Shown: positions 44,666-54,281, counted from the first letter of the stretch. The stretch is 64,000 bases of DNA from Archangium gephyra (GCF_001027285.1 NZ_CP011509.1:1434501-1498500), one strand, 5' to 3'. Translations and numbers: made by a program. Notes: generated by a model from the letters alone, not told the origin.

Positions 44666-46226
44666 GGTGTGTCCCTCGTTCTTCCCGGGCGCCATCGCCG
44701 GGCGCGCTCATGGATTCGCTCTCGCGGAGCATGGAGCGGATCTGCCGCGCCAGCCCCACCAGTGCCACGTCATCGGGGCCCCGGGGCATGGGCAGCCGCA
44801 CCTCGAGGTCCCTCAGGATGCGGCCGGGCCGCGGCGCCATCACCACCACCCGGTTGGCCAGCACCAGCGCCTCCGTCACGTCATGGGTGACGAAGACGAT
44901 CGTCTTGCGCGTCTCCAGCCACACCCGCTGCAGCAGCTCGTGCATGTGCAGGCGGGTCTGCGCGTCCAGCGAGCCGAAGGGCTCGTCCATCAGCAGCACC
45001 GGCGAGTCCACCGCCAGCGCCCGGGCGAGCGCCGTGCGCATCTTCATGCCGCCCGACAGCTCGTGCGGCATGGCGTTCTCGAAGCCGTCCAGCTGCACGT
45101 AGCGGATGAAGCGGCGCGCGCGCTCGGCGCGCTCGGCCCTGGACAGGCCCCGGGCGGCGAGCACGAACTCGATGTTCTGCCGCACCGACAGCCAGGGGAA
45201 GAGCGCCGACTCCTGGAACATGAGCAGCCGGTCCGGCCCCGGTCCGGTGATGGGCTTGCCGTCGATGCGCACCTGCCCGCCGGTGGGGGAGAGCTGTCCC
45301 GCCAGCGCGTACAGCAGGGTGGACTTGCCGCAGCCCGAGGGCCCCAGCAGGCACACGAACTCGCCGGAGCGGATGTTGAGGTTGACGTCCTGGAGCGCCA
45401 CCACCTTGTTGGCGTAGTGGTGCTCCACCCGCTTGACGGCGATCTTCGCCGACTCCTCCCCGACGAAGGCGGGGACGAGCGTCTCCTTGACGGTCTCCTT
45501 CACCTCCCGCACGCGCCGGAAGAGCGAGCGCCAGAGGCGGGTGAGGCGTCCAGAGCGGGGCGCGGCCTTCGGCGGGGGAGCGGGCTGGGTGGTTGGATCG
45601 GCGAGGCGCATCACACGGTCGTAACGGAGTTTGCGCAGCTCGCAACTGGAGCGGCGGGAGTCGTAGACAAGACAGTTGTCGATGGGACGGGAATACACAT
45701 GCAACGAGATGGCGAAGCCGCTGCGCGCGCCGGTGCGCACCGAGTGCAGCTCCGCCTCGGGGTTGCGGTGGTCCATGGCGCCGGGCAGCAGCGTGCGGCG
45801 GGGGCCCATGCGCTCGACGAGCGCGTAGCCGGGCTCCTGGCCGCCCGCCACCAGGCGGTAGTCGGCGACCTCCAGCTCGCCCGCGACGGTCATCAGGAAA
45901 CACTCCTGGCCGTCGTGCCCGTGGATGGGGGCGCGGGCGTTGCGGCCCCAGCCCAGCACGAGCACCTCGAGATCCTCGTCCCGGTACACCAGCGTGCGGG
46001 TGTAGCGCCCCTCCTGCAGCAGGGCGAAGGGCTCCACGGCGCGCCGGTGCAGCTGGCCCTGCCGGAGCACCTCCTCGAGGGCCTGGGCCCCTCCCCGGGC
46101 ATTGGCTTCCCGGAGACGCAGGATGAACTGCCTCAGGGACAGGGAACGGGGAGGGACGGAGACCTCGGGCTCGGGTGCGAGAGCAGCGTCCATCGCCTGC
46201 CATTCGGTCGGTGGGCTGCGTTCCAT
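44541..46226 (-). CDS. Fusion of cysteine dioxygenase domain with SsuB-like ABC ATPase
   Basis: This 561-residue protein carries two enzymes. Residues about 30-205 form a cysteine dioxygenase: Arg77 (RYTRTLV), His102 and His104 (IHGHDG), Cys109, His161 and Tyr178 (HVYSRP). The offsets H102-C109 (7) and H161-Y178 (17) equal those of the human enzyme (H86-C93, H140-Y157). After a Pro/Ala linker, residues about 255-500 form an ABC ATPase: Walker [10 protein letters not shown] (295-303), Q-loop Gln338, signature LSGGM (390-394) and Walker B LLMDEP (411-416). GGAGAG precedes the start at 46226. The 60-residue C-terminal tail overlaps the permease gene and is unlike the family. Fusion to a sulfonate-type transporter suggests control or use of cysteine sulfinate. 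Confidence 0.88.
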   Translation of the reverse strand: MERSPPTEWQAMDAALAPEPEVSVPPRSLSLRQFILRLREANARGGAQALEEVLRQGQLHRRAVEPFALLQEGRYTRTLVYRDEDLEVLVLGWGRNARAPIHGHDGQECFLMTVAGELEVADYRLVAGGQEPGYALVERMGPRRTLLPGAMDHRNPEAELHSVRTGARSGFAISLHVYSRPIDNCLVYDSRRSSCELRKLRYDRVMRLADPTTQPAPPPKAAPRSGRLTRLWRSLFRRVREVKETVKETLVPAFVGEESAKIAVKRVEHHYANKVVALQDVNLNIRSGEFVCLLGPSGCGKSTLLYALAGQLSPTGGQVRIDGKPITGPGPDRLLMFQESALFPWLSVRQNIEFVLAARGLSRAERAERARRFIRYVQLDGFENAMPHELSGGMKMRTALARALAVDSPVLLMDEPFGSLDAQTRLHMHELLQRVWLETRKTIVFVTHDVTEALVLANRVVVMAPRPGRILRDLEVRLPMPRGPDDVALVGLARQIRSMLRESESMSAPGDGAREERGTHHEGVAPGTEAAVPRGTPGGVGAAGPVRPLATPPVPGPEGRH

Positions 46227-46542
46227 TGTCGCTCTCCTTCCGCCCTTTCATCGGACCTCAGGGCGGGTGAGGCTCGATGAAGGTGGGGATGACACCTCCC
46301 ACAGCCAAGGTGGGGGCGGGCCGCCGGGGAGGGGCCCGGTTCGGGCCTGGGGGAGGAGGGGCGGTTGCCTGCCTGGCTGCATTTCCCGGGAAACGTGGCG
46401 GGGCGGTTCCAGTCAAAGCGGCACGCCTGGTTCCAGGGTTCGCTTGTGTACGAATTCTGTGACACCTTCCCACCGCGCGACGGCAGGACGGGAGCACCCT
46501 GGCGGGAGAGCCGGGCCTGGCCTGTGGAGGAGACGGTTCGTG
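46227..46542. other. Non-coding region upstream of kinase and ABC operon
   Basis: About 316 nt separate the divergent starts of the ABC ATPase and the kinase. It should hold promoters for both, but I could not identify confident -35/-10 elements. A ribosome binding site (GGAGGAG) precedes the kinase ATG. No further gene, repeat or hairpin is seen. Confidence 0.5.
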
Positions 46543-48678
46543 ATGCAGCAAGTGGGCAAGTACCAGTTGGTTCGCAAGCTCGCCACTGGTGGCATGGCCG
46601 AGGTGTTCCTCGCCAAGGCCGCCGGCCCCATGGGCTTCGAGAAGACCCTGGTGCTCAAGCGCATCCTGCCGCACCTGGCCGAGGAGACCGCCTTCGTGGA
46701 GATGTTCCTCTCCGAGGCGAAGCTGGCCGCTCAGCTCACCCATCCGAACATCGTGCAGATCTTCGATTTCGGTGAGTCCGAGGGGACGTACTTCCTGGCC
46801 ATGGAGTACATCGACGGGCCCAGCCTGCGCACGCTCATCAAGCGCGCCTTGGCCAATGGCATGGAGCTGCCGCTCGCGGTGTGTGCCCGGCTCGTCGCCC
46901 AGGCCTGCGAGGGTCTGGCCTTCGCTCATGACTTCGCCGATCCGGAGACGGGGGAGGCGCAGGGACTCATCCACCGGGACATCAGCCCGGACAACATCCT
47001 GTTGTCGAAGCAGGGGGCGGTGAAGGTGGTGGACTTCGGCATCGCCAAGGCGGCGGGCCAGGCCCACAAGACCGCGAGCGGTGTCATCAAGGGCAAGATC
47101 GCGTACATGCCGCCCGAGCAGGTCCGCGCCGAGTCCCTGGATCGACGGGTGGATGTGTACGCGCTCGGCGTCGTGCTCTACGAGCTGCTCACGGGCCACA
47201 AGCCGTTCGAGGCGGAGTCCGACGTCGGGGTGATGCGGGCCATCCTCTACCAGTCCCCGATGCCCGCGGTGCAGTTCCGGCCGGAGCTGCCCGACTCCAT
47301 GCGGCGCGTGCTGGGCCGGGCGCTCGCCAAGGACCGCGAGCAGCGCTACCCGGACTGCCACGCGTTCCAGTCGGACCTGGAGGAGTTCATCCTCTCGGTG
47401 GGCAAGCCCGTGACGACGCAGCAGGTCGCCCAGCTCATCACCCAGGTCGCTTCCAGTACGGAACCGGCGTCCGCATCCCAGCCTGGCACCGCGCGCGGTG
47501 AGCCGACGCACTCGGCCACTCCCGTCCACACGCCGCCGCCTCGAGCTCACGAGGAGAAGACGGATGTGGAGGCCGCCGAGGCTCCCCAGACGGTGCGGTT
47601 GCGCAAGCCGCAGACTGTCAAGGAGGAGGTGACGGATGTCGAGGCGCCCAAGACGGTGCCGCTGCGCCAGCCTCAGGCCGTGAAGGAGGAGGTGACGGAT
47701 GTCGAGGCGCCCAAGACGGTGCCGTTGCGCCAGCCTCAGGCCGTGAAGGAGGAGGTGACGGATGTCGAGGCGCCCAAGACGGTGCCGCTGCGCCAGCCTC
47801 AGGCCGAGAAGGATGTGGTGGCTGTCGAGGCGACCAAGACGGTGCAGGTGCGCCAGCCTCAGGCCGTGAAGGAGGAGGGGGCGGTAGCCGAGGCGCCCAA
47901 GACGGTGCAACTGCGCCAGTCTCCACCCGTGAAGGAGGAGTCGCCCGAGGATCACTCCGAGCGCCCGACAGCCCCGGACATCCGTCCACTGCCGTCTGTG
48001 CGGCGGCCCTCCATGGAGGTGCTCTCGGCGCAGCGGAAGTCCGTGGAGCCTCAACGGGGAGGCAAGTGGAGAGTGGCCCTCGTGGCGAGCGTGCTCATCG
48101 CGGGGGGAGCGGGAGTCTTGATGCACCGGACGGGCTCCTTCGCGCCAGCGCCCCAGGAATCGGCGCCCCTGGCAAAGCAGACCTCTGCCCTCGCGACGCC
48201 GCCTTCGACCGGGCCTGTCGCCGAGAAAGCGCCCGCGGCCGAGCCGCCTCCCGCGACATCCTCCGCGCCGTCCACGGACAGTCCTGGTTCTGGAGAGGGG
48301 CCCCAGGAGAATCTCGAAGTTGCCTCTGCCGCCGGGCCCCAGGACGCAGGGGTCACGCAGGAGGATTCCCCCTCCGAGCCGGGGACTCCACCGCCCCAGT
48401 CCGCCCCGCTCCAGGCAGGGGAGCAAAAGCCCAAGGTGAAGCCCACGCGTGCTGCCAAGTCCATCGCGAAGGGGAAGGTCGAGTTCCGTGTCCGGCCCTA
48501 CGCCACCGTCTTCTTGAGTGGAAAGGAATTGGGCGACACCCCCATGGATCCCGTGGAGTTGCCGCCGGGGAACTACACCGTGAAGCTCGTCAACAAGAGC
48601 ATGACGAAGACCCTGAGCATCCGGGTGGTGAACGGGGAGACCACCGTCATCAGGCACAACTTCACTACCCCGGAGTGA
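46543..48678 (+). CDS. Ser/Thr protein kinase with repeat linker and PEGA domain
   Basis: This 711-residue protein has a kinase domain in residues about 1-280: [15 protein letters not shown] loop, VLKRIL lysine, [11 protein letters not shown] catalytic loop and VDFGIAK. A linker follows with about six copies of a 20-21 residue unit ([19 protein letters not shown]) at roughly 340-463, then a membrane segment ([19 protein letters not shown]). A Pro/Ala/Ser-rich stretch leads to a C-terminal PEGA domain ([23 protein letters not shown]...GNYTVKLVN), probably outside the membrane. Hanks-type kinases with PEGA tails are common in myxobacteria. ATG at 46543 follows GGAGGAG; the frame stays open further upstream without a better start. 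Target unknown. Confidence 0.93.
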   Translation: MQQVGKYQLVRKLATGGMAEVFLAKAAGPMGFEKTLVLKRILPHLAEETAFVEMFLSEAKLAAQLTHPNIVQIFDFGESEGTYFLAMEYIDGPSLRTLIKRALANGMELPLAVCARLVAQACEGLAFAHDFADPETGEAQGLIHRDISPDNILLSKQGAVKVVDFGIAKAAGQAHKTASGVIKGKIAYMPPEQVRAESLDRRVDVYALGVVLYELLTGHKPFEAESDVGVMRAILYQSPMPAVQFRPELPDSMRRVLGRALAKDREQRYPDCHAFQSDLEEFILSVGKPVTTQQVAQLITQVASSTEPASASQPGTARGEPTHSATPVHTPPPRAHEEKTDVEAAEAPQTVRLRKPQTVKEEVTDVEAPKTVPLRQPQAVKEEVTDVEAPKTVPLRQPQAVKEEVTDVEAPKTVPLRQPQAEKDVVAVEATKTVQVRQPQAVKEEGAVAEAPKTVQLRQSPPVKEESPEDHSERPTAPDIRPLPSVRRPSMEVLSAQRKSVEPQRGGKWRVALVASVLIAGGAGVLMHRTGSFAPAPQESAPLAKQTSALATPPSTGPVAEKAPAAEPPPATSSAPSTDSPGSGEGPQENLEVASAAGPQDAGVTQEDSPSEPGTPPPQSAPLQAGEQKPKVKPTRAAKSIAKGKVEFRVRPYATVFLSGKELGDTPMDPVELPPGNYTVKLVNKSMTKTLSIRVVNGETTVIRHNFTTPE
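47557..47931 (+). repeat. Tandem 60-63 bp repeats inside the kinase gene
   Basis: About six copies of a 63-bp unit encode the kinase linker; copies begin at 47557, 47620, 47683, 47746, 47809 (60 bp) and 47869. Three consecutive copies (47620-47808) are almost identical in DNA. The unit is in frame, so changes in copy number would keep the protein readable and alter only linker length. Confidence 0.85.
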
Positions 48679-48703
48679 GGCGTACGGGAGCTCCGTGCCT
48701 CAC
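48675..48703. terminator. Bidirectional terminator-like hairpin
   Basis: Arms GTGAGGC (48675-48681, covering the kinase stop) and GCCTCAC (48697-48703), with an inner ACGG/CCGT pairing, lie between the kinase gene and the opposite-strand paralogue operon. It lacks a T-run. Confidence 0.5.
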
Positions 48704-48719
48704 CCGGGGACGCGCTGAT

Positions 48720-49763
48720 TCACCGGGGGAAATGCGACTGCTGCCACGAGGCGAGGGACTGTGCGGCTTGCTGCAACTCCTCGCTGGTGTGTGCCGCTCG
48801 GAGTTGCTTGCCAATCGTGGAGAGAGCCTCGAGAGGTCCGAGCTTGGAGGGTGAATCCGTGCGCAACAACTTCTCCTGCAGGTAGAAGAGCTGATTCAGG
48901 AGCCGCTCGCAGTCGGCGCGGACCGCCGTCTGGCATCTGGACGTAGCCGTCTGCGCCTGGTCTGCACTCTCTTCATGCTTCGGGGCCACCACCCGGCTCT
49001 GGGCGTGCTTGGGTGTTGTTTCCATGAGGCCGTGTCGTTGCTGCCACGAGCCGAGGGACTGTGCGGCTTGCTGCAACTCCTCGCTGGTGCGTGCCGCTCG
49101 GAGTTGCTGGTCAATCTTGGAGAGCTCCTCGAGTGAACCGGGATGGGGGGGTGAATCCGTGCGCAGGAGCTTTTCTTGGAGGTAGGGCAGTTGCTTCAGG
49201 AGCCGCTCGCAGTCGATGCGAACCGCGGTCTGGCATCCGGGTGTATGGGTCTGCTCCGTCTCCTGCTTTTTGGGGCGCGGCGCGGGCCTCGGGTTCTCGT
49301 GCTTCTGCTGGGCGTTTCCGGTTGCTGCGGAGGTGGGAGTCTCCGCTCGCTTCTGCTCTATCTCCTGCTTCACCAACTTCTGTACGGACTCGAAGTGCGC
49401 CTCGGTTTTGGGGGCGACCTGCACAGGCAGTTTCACGTTGGGCCGCAGTAGGAGGGCAACCCTGAATGCCGGGGTCGCCAGGCCATGCTTGCCCATCTCG
49501 TACAGGATGATGCCCTCATAGAGGGAGATGATGACCTCCTCGTCCGTCCCGTGAGGTCGTTGGCGGGCGACCTGGATCTGGCTGAGCGCGGGTTCGTATT
49601 CGAGATTTTCGTGCAGCGCGTTGATCAAGGTGATGCGTTTGCGGCTCTCACTTTCGTTCGCAGCGCGCGCGGCGAAGGGAAGGGCCAGGGCCAGGACAAG
49701 GAGCAGAGCACCTTGAATGGAGGAGCTCTCGGAATTCTTTCCCAGGTAACGTTGAGGTTTCAT
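48720..49763 (-). CDS. Exported protein, third tandem paralogue with duplicated two-Cys domain
   Basis: This 347-residue protein has a signal peptide (ALLLVLALALPFAARA), an N-terminal TPR-like region (LINALHENLEYEPALSQIQVARQR), and two copies of a C-terminal domain. The copies begin at CQTAVRIDCERLLKQL and CQTAVRADCERLLNQL and each end in AARTSEELQQAAQSLGSWQQ. The two upstream paralogues have one copy each. The conserved C-x7-C spacing suggests a disulfide. It lacks their acidic linker. The ATG overlaps the preceding stop by 4 nt, so it is translationally coupled as the last gene of the three. Function unknown. Confidence 0.7.
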   Translation of the reverse strand: MKPQRYLGKNSESSSIQGALLLVLALALPFAARAANESESRKRITLINALHENLEYEPALSQIQVARQRPHGTDEEVIISLYEGIILYEMGKHGLATPAFRVALLLRPNVKLPVQVAPKTEAHFESVQKLVKQEIEQKRAETPTSAATGNAQQKHENPRPAPRPKKQETEQTHTPGCQTAVRIDCERLLKQLPYLQEKLLRTDSPPHPGSLEELSKIDQQLRAARTSEELQQAAQSLGSWQQRHGLMETTPKHAQSRVVAPKHEESADQAQTATSRCQTAVRADCERLLNQLFYLQEKLLRTDSPSKLGPLEALSTIGKQLRAAHTSEELQQAAQSLASWQQSHFPR

Positions 49764-51115
49764 TGAAACATTTGTCGCTGCTGCCAGAGGTCAAGAGCAT
49801 GTGCGGCGTCCTGCAGTTCCTCTTGAGTGCGGGCCGCCCGGATCTCCTGTCCGAGCATGACGAGTTGGCTGATTGGGACGAGTGGGGATGCCGGCTTCGT
49901 GCGGAGGAATGCCTCCTGGGTAAAGAGGATCCGCTGTATGAGCAGTTCGCAGTCGGCGCTGACGATGAGCTGGCACTTGGACGTATCCAGGTTCGCGGCA
50001 TCGCGGACTTTCTTCTTTTGCTGGGCGCGCTCCTCCTCCCGCTGCTCCGCCTCCCGCCGCTCCGCCGCGAGCTGCTCCGCCTCTCGCTGCTCTGCTTCCA
50101 GTTGCTCCGCCTCCCACTGCTCCTCTGCGAGCCGTTCCGCCTCCCGCCGCTCCGCCGCGAGCCGCTCTCTCTTCTCTCGCTCTGGGTCCTTGTCAAGGAA
50201 CTCACGAGCGAACTCATCGAGATCTTTTGTGATGAGCATCCGCTCATGGCTCGTTGGCGCGTTCTCTATCCGGGTTTTCAACTCCGACCATCTTTCGGAG
50301 ACGAGACCCTGGAATGTGCCGTTGGAGCAAAGCGCCTGTTTCATGAGGGCAAGCCGCGACAACTGCCTTTCTTTCAGGTTCCGGCCCGGTAGGGAGGGCT
50401 CAGGCGCACAGTCCAATGGTTTGATGGGCTGTACGGCAACAGGCCCTTCCTTCGTCTGCTCTGCTTTCTGGGCGCTCGGAGGGGGAGACATGGAAGGAAG
50501 CTTCGTGTCAGCTTTTGCCACCTGGGTCTCTGAAGTCCTGGGCTGCACGCTCGAGGACTCTTCTTCCTTGGACGACTGCGCAGTCTTGGTGTCTTCGTGC
50601 TCTTCCAGGGTAGGAGCCGTTGATGGGGGGGCGGGAGGGTCCTCCCATTCCTGCTCCGCCGTGGTCGATGGCGCTTCCGTGCCGCTCGGCGGAAGGAGGG
50701 ATGCCACCTCTTGCTTCACCTGCTTGCGCGTGGACTCGAAGAGCGCTTCGACCTTGGGTGCTACCTGTACGGGCAGTTTCGCGTCGGGCCTCAGCAGGAG
50801 AGCAGACAGGAAGACAGAAGTCGCCGGGCCTTGCTTGCGCATTTCGTACAGGATGATGCCCTGGTAGAGGGAGAGGGTGACCTCGTCGTCCGTGCTACGA
50901 GGAAGTTGGCGTGCGAGTTGGATCCGGCTGAGGGCGAGCTCGTAGTCGAGATTCTCGTACAGGTGGTTGATCGAGATGATGTAGTTGCGGATCTCGCCAC
51001 CGTTCTCTGCGGGCGCGGTGAAGGGCAGGACCAGGGCCAGGACGAGGGCGAGGGAGAGTACGCCTTGAACGGCAGCTCTCATGGAATTCCCCTCCAAGAA
51101 ACGGTGCGGTCTCAT
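49760..51115 (-). CDS. Exported protein, second tandem paralogue
   Basis: This 451-residue protein has a signal peptide (VLSLALVLALVLPFTAPA) and a TPR-like N-terminal domain (IISINHLYENLDYELALSRI, PDAKLPVQVAPKVEALFES). A Pro/Glu/Ser linker follows, then a middle part (CAPEPSLPGRNLKERQLSRL...CSNGTFQGL), a long Glu/Arg coiled coil (residues about 310-370), and one copy of the C-terminal two-Cys domain (CQLIVSADCELLIQRI). It is close in sequence to the next gene upstream, so they arose by tandem duplication. Overlaps of 4 nt with both neighbours (ATGA) indicate one operon. Function unknown. Confidence 0.72.
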   Translation of the reverse strand: MRPHRFLEGNSMRAAVQGVLSLALVLALVLPFTAPAENGGEIRNYIISINHLYENLDYELALSRIQLARQLPRSTDDEVTLSLYQGIILYEMRKQGPATSVFLSALLLRPDAKLPVQVAPKVEALFESTRKQVKQEVASLLPPSGTEAPSTTAEQEWEDPPAPPSTAPTLEEHEDTKTAQSSKEEESSSVQPRTSETQVAKADTKLPSMSPPPSAQKAEQTKEGPVAVQPIKPLDCAPEPSLPGRNLKERQLSRLALMKQALCSNGTFQGLVSERWSELKTRIENAPTSHERMLITKDLDEFAREFLDKDPEREKRERLAAERREAERLAEEQWEAEQLEAEQREAEQLAAERREAEQREEERAQQKKKVRDAANLDTSKCQLIVSADCELLIQRILFTQEAFLRTKPASPLVPISQLVMLGQEIRAARTQEELQDAAHALDLWQQRQMFQ

Positions 51116-52458
51116 TGAGACAATTGCTGCTGCTGCCAGCGGTCAAGAGCATACCCGGCTTCCCGCAGTTGCTCTTTGGTGCGAGCCGCCCGGATCTTCT
51201 GGCCGATCGTGACAAGCTGCCTGATTGGAACGAGTCTGGAGGACGGATTTGCGCGGAGGAATGTCTCCTGAACGGAGAGGAGCCGCTGCATGAGCAGTTC
51301 GCAGTCGGCGCTGACAATGGGCTGGCACTTGGAGGTGAACATGGCAGCGGTATCGCGGGCGTTCTTGCGCTCTGCTTCCCGCTGTTCCGCCGCGAGCCGC
51401 TCTGCTTCCTGCTGTTCCGCCGCGAGCCGCTTTGCTTCCTGCTGTTCAGGAGTGAGCCGCTCTGCTTCCCGCTGTTCCGCCGCGAGCCGCTCTGCTTCCT
51501 GCTGTTCCGCTGCGAGCCGCTCTGCTTCCCGCTGTTCCGCTGCGAGCCGCTCTGCTTCCCGCTGTTCCGCCACGAGCCGGTCCCTCTTCTCTTGCTCTGG
51601 ATCCTCATAAACGAACTCACGAGCGAACTGATCAAGGTCAGTGGTGATGAGTCTCCGCTCGTCGATCGTTGAGGCTGTCTCTATCCGGTTCTTCAACTTC
51701 ATCCATGTTCCGTAGACGAGACCCTGGAATTTGCCGTTGGTGCAAAGCGCCTGTTTCATGAGGACAAGCCGCGACAACTGCCGTTCCTTCGAGGTCCGGC
51801 CTGACAGATAGGGCTCAGGCGCACAGTCCGGAGGTTTGATGGGCTGTACGGCCACAGGCCCGTCTTTCTGCTGCTCGGCTTTCTGGGTGCTCGGCGCGGG
51901 AGCCATGGGTTCCACGCTCGAGGCCTCTTCCTCCCTGGATGACTGCGCAATCCTCGTGTCCTCGCGCTTTTCAAGGGCAGAACCCGTTGATGGGGGAGCA
52001 GGAGGGGTCTCCCGTTTCTGCTCCGCCTTGTTCGATGGTTTCTCCGTTCCGTTCGGTGGGAGGAGGGGCTCCACCTCTTGCTTCACCTGCTTGCGTACGG
52101 ACTCGAAGAGCGCCTCGACCTTGGGGGCCACCTGTACGGGTAGTTTTGCGTCGGGTTTCAGCAGGAGGGCGGACCTGAAGACTGAAGCTGCCGGGCTCTG
52201 CTTGCGCAGCTCGTACAAGATGATGCCTTCGTAGAGGGAGAGGGTGACCTCGTGGTCCGTGCTGCGCGGCAGTTGGCGTCCGAGTTGGACCTGCCTGAGG
52301 GCGAGTTCGTAATCGAGACCCTCGTACAGCCGGTTGATCGAGATGAGGACGTTGCGGATTTCGCCGTCGTTCGCAGCGGGCGCGGCGAAGGGAAGGACCA
52401 GGGCCAGGACAAGGGCGAGTGCGCCTTGAGCGGCGGGCCTCCCAAAATTGACTTTCAT
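51112..52458 (-). CDS. Exported protein, first tandem paralogue
   Basis: This 448-residue protein is the first gene of the three paralogues and shares their plan: signal peptide (LALVLALVLPFAAPA), TPR-like part, linker, CAPEP...CTNGKFQGL middle part, coiled coil and one C-terminal two-Cys domain (CQPIVSADCELLMQRL). Its coiled coil is made of 10-residue units (EAERLAAEQ), encoded by seven 30-bp DNA repeats at 51369-51578. The start ATG at 52458 has no strong ribosome binding site. It probably carries the operon promoter in the 231-nt gap to the divergent lipase-like gene. Function unknown; envelope location is inferred. Confidence 0.72.
   Translation of the reverse strand: MKVNFGRPAAQGALALVLALVLPFAAPAANDGEIRNVLISINRLYEGLDYELALRQVQLGRQLPRSTDHEVTLSLYEGIILYELRKQSPAASVFRSALLLKPDAKLPVQVAPKVEALFESVRKQVKQEVEPLLPPNGTEKPSNKAEQKRETPPAPPSTGSALEKREDTRIAQSSREEEASSVEPMAPAPSTQKAEQQKDGPVAVQPIKPPDCAPEPYLSGRTSKERQLSRLVLMKQALCTNGKFQGLVYGTWMKLKNRIETASTIDERRLITTDLDQFAREFVYEDPEQEKRDRLVAEQREAERLAAEQREAERLAAEQQEAERLAAEQREAERLTPEQQEAKRLAAEQQEAERLAAEQREAERKNARDTAAMFTSKCQPIVSADCELLMQRLLSVQETFLRANPSSRLVPIRQLVTIGQKIRAARTKEQLREAGYALDRWQQQQLSQ
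51369..51578 (-). repeat. Seven 30-bp tandem repeats encoding a coiled coil
   Basis: Seven near-identical 30-bp units encode the 10-residue repeat EAERLAAEQ(R/Q) in the first paralogue. One unit is diverged (LTPEQQ). The period keeps the reading frame and a heptad-like charge pattern. A related but less regular stretch lies in the second paralogue at about 50034-50170. Confidence 0.8.
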
Positions 52459-52689
52459 GTAGCGATTGCTCCCTGACTTGGGAGGTTATCCCGAAGCCCC
52501 AGACGCGCAAAAGGCACGTCCGCCCCCCTGGTCCCCTCATTCTCACGGACTGAGAGCACGCGGACGGCCCTGTGTCCAGACCGCTGATCCACCGGTCCAC
52601 CCGGAAAAGTGAGGGGGGTAAGCAACTTCCACGGGGGTCCATGGGAGAATGGATCAACGGATTTCACACGAGACTTCGTAGGAGCCCCC

Positions 52690-53625
52690 ATGACCTCCAT
52701 TGATCGCAACCGCAGCCCGCTGGCCCCGGTGGGCCGCCAGACCGTCGAGAAGGCCCAGCCGACCGTGGCCCCGGCGGTGAACACCGTGAAGGCCGACAGC
52801 GCCAAGGTGACCAAGCAGGGCGGAGACACCTTCGAAGCGGGCCCCGCGCGCCAGGTGTCGGCGAGCCTGCTGGGTGGCAGCAAGCCCAAGGACAAGGTGT
52901 TCGACGGTCAGTTCGTGGGGGCCGGGGGCCAGACGTTCCCGCCGGGCACGTCGCTGAGCGACATCCCGGGCGTCACCCCGCGCAACAACCCCAACCCCGC
53001 CAAGACCGTCATCTACGTCAACGGCATCATGACGGACAAGGCCGGGCAGTCCAGCGACCTCCAGGCCATCGCCGACAAGACGAACGCCAAGGCGATCGGC
53101 ATCCACAACTCCACCGAGGGCTTCATCTCCGACCTGGCCCAGTGCGTGAAGGACAAGCTGGACAAGGGCACCAACCCGGCCGTGGACACGCTCGCGGACA
53201 CCGTCTACTCGGAGCTCAAGGCCGGCCGCGACGTGCACCTGATGGGCTACAGCCAGGGCGGTCTCATCACCAGCCGCGCGCTCAAGGATGTCTACAACCG
53301 GCTGCGCATCGAAGATGGGTTGTCCAAGGCGGACACCGAGAAGGTGATGAGCAAGCTGAACGTGGAGACCTTCGGGGCGGCCGCGGCCACCTACCCGGAT
53401 GGTCCCAAGTACGTGCACTACATCAACAACCGCGACGCGGTCCCCACGGTCACCGGCCTGGGTGGCAGCGTGGATCCGCTCACCTTCATCAAGAAGGCGG
53501 GCAAGGACGCGGTCATCCACCGCTTCGGCGATGGTGGCATCAACCTCCTCAAGAACCACAGCCTCCAGGAGACCTACCTGAATCACCGCGTGCCCTTCGA
53601 GCAGGCGCGCAACAACCAGTTCTGA
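52690..53625 (+). CDS. Lipase-like alpha/beta hydrolase protein
   Basis: This 311-residue protein has no signal peptide. A hydrolase core is marked by KTVIYVNGIMTDKAGQSSDLQAIA and the nucleophile elbow GYSQGG (HLMGYSQGGLITSRAL). The candidate His lies near FGDGGINLLKNHSLQ and the Asp in NNRDAVPTV. The N-terminal about 90 residues are Pro/Thr/Val-rich and disordered-looking (APVGRQTVEKAQPTVAPAVN), a pattern seen in myxobacterial effector-like or secreted enzymes. AGGAG precedes the ATG. It is followed by an intrinsic terminator. Substrate unknown. Confidence 0.75.
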   Translation: MTSIDRNRSPLAPVGRQTVEKAQPTVAPAVNTVKADSAKVTKQGGDTFEAGPARQVSASLLGGSKPKDKVFDGQFVGAGGQTFPPGTSLSDIPGVTPRNNPNPAKTVIYVNGIMTDKAGQSSDLQAIADKTNAKAIGIHNSTEGFISDLAQCVKDKLDKGTNPAVDTLADTVYSELKAGRDVHLMGYSQGGLITSRALKDVYNRLRIEDGLSKADTEKVMSKLNVETFGAAAATYPDGPKYVHYINNRDAVPTVTGLGGSVDPLTFIKKAGKDAVIHRFGDGGINLLKNHSLQETYLNHRVPFEQARNNQF

Positions 53626-53663
53626 TTCCTGGTTGTTCCTGACGACGGGTTGCCCGTCCCCCG

Positions 53664-53695
53664 GGGGAGGCGCTGACAAGCGGCCTCCCCTTTTT
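53664..53695 (+). terminator. Intrinsic terminator after the lipase-like gene
   Basis: An 8-bp perfect stem (GGGGAGGC at 53664-53671, GCCTCCCC at 53683-53690) with an 11-nt loop is followed at once by TTTTT. Stem plus T-run at the correct place on the plus strand makes this the best terminator in the window. Confidence 0.75.
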
Positions 53696-53758
53696 CATGC
53701 CCGCATCCCAACGCACCTTTCCCGCGTAGGGCCTCTGGATGAACCTGGTGGGGGAGCC

Positions 53759-54277
53759 ATGGAGGAGGATGGGGCGCTCCTCGGCGCCATCGCCCGAGGC
53801 AGCAAGGCGGCCTTCCAGTCCTATTACGAGCGGCACGCGGGCCGGCTGCTGGGCTACGTGCTGCGCGTGACGAGGGATCGCTCGCTCGCCGAGGACGTGG
53901 TGCAGGAGGTCTTCACGGCCATCTGGCAGAAGGCCTCCAGCTACCACGCCGCGCAGGGCACGCCCCTGGCGTGGATGTACCGCATTGCCCGCAACAAGCT
54001 GGTGGACCGGTGGCGGCGCGGGCTGCCGGTGGCACCGGGGGCCTCGGAGGCGGAGCGTCCGGTGCTGGCGCTCGTGCAGGCGGACCCCGAGCTGTCGATG
54101 AGCCTGGAGCGGGCGTTGGAGGGACTCAGCCCCGAGCAGCGGCAGGCGGTCGAGCTGGCCGTGCTGGGCGGTTACACCCACGAGGAGGCCGCGACGGAGC
54201 TCGCCGTGCCGCTGGGCACCCTCAAGTCCCGCATCCGGATGGCCCTGCGGCACATGCGGGCCCTGCTGACGGAGTGA
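53759..54277 (+). CDS. ECF RNA polymerase sigma factor (RpoE-like)
   Basis: This 172-residue ECF sigma factor has region 2 (YYERHAGRLLGYVLRVTRDRSLAEDVVQEVFTAIW) and region 4 (LSPEQRQAVELAVLGGYTHEEAATELAVPLGTLKSRIRMALRHMR). It is followed after 4 nt by a ChrR-type anti-sigma factor, so it is of the RpoE/ChrR (ECF11) type that responds to singlet oxygen in Rhodobacter. ATG at 53759 with GGGGGAG upstream is used; the frame is open further up but lacks a better start. No matching promoter box for self-regulation was identified. Confidence 0.92.
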   Translation: MEEDGALLGAIARGSKAAFQSYYERHAGRLLGYVLRVTRDRSLAEDVVQEVFTAIWQKASSYHAAQGTPLAWMYRIARNKLVDRWRRGLPVAPGASEAERPVLALVQADPELSMSLERALEGLSPEQRQAVELAVLGGYTHEEAATELAVPLGTLKSRIRMALRHMRALLTE

Positions 54278-54281
54278 CGCG

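Noticed and set aside
47557-47931. Regular repeats that could suggest a CRISPR array
   Set aside because: Repeats are contiguous, in frame with a kinase and have no spacers, so they are coding tandem repeats.
46258-48657. Long minus-strand frame opposite the PEGA kinase
   Set aside because: Leu/Arg/His-rich antisense translation with no motif; the plus-strand kinase explains the region fully.
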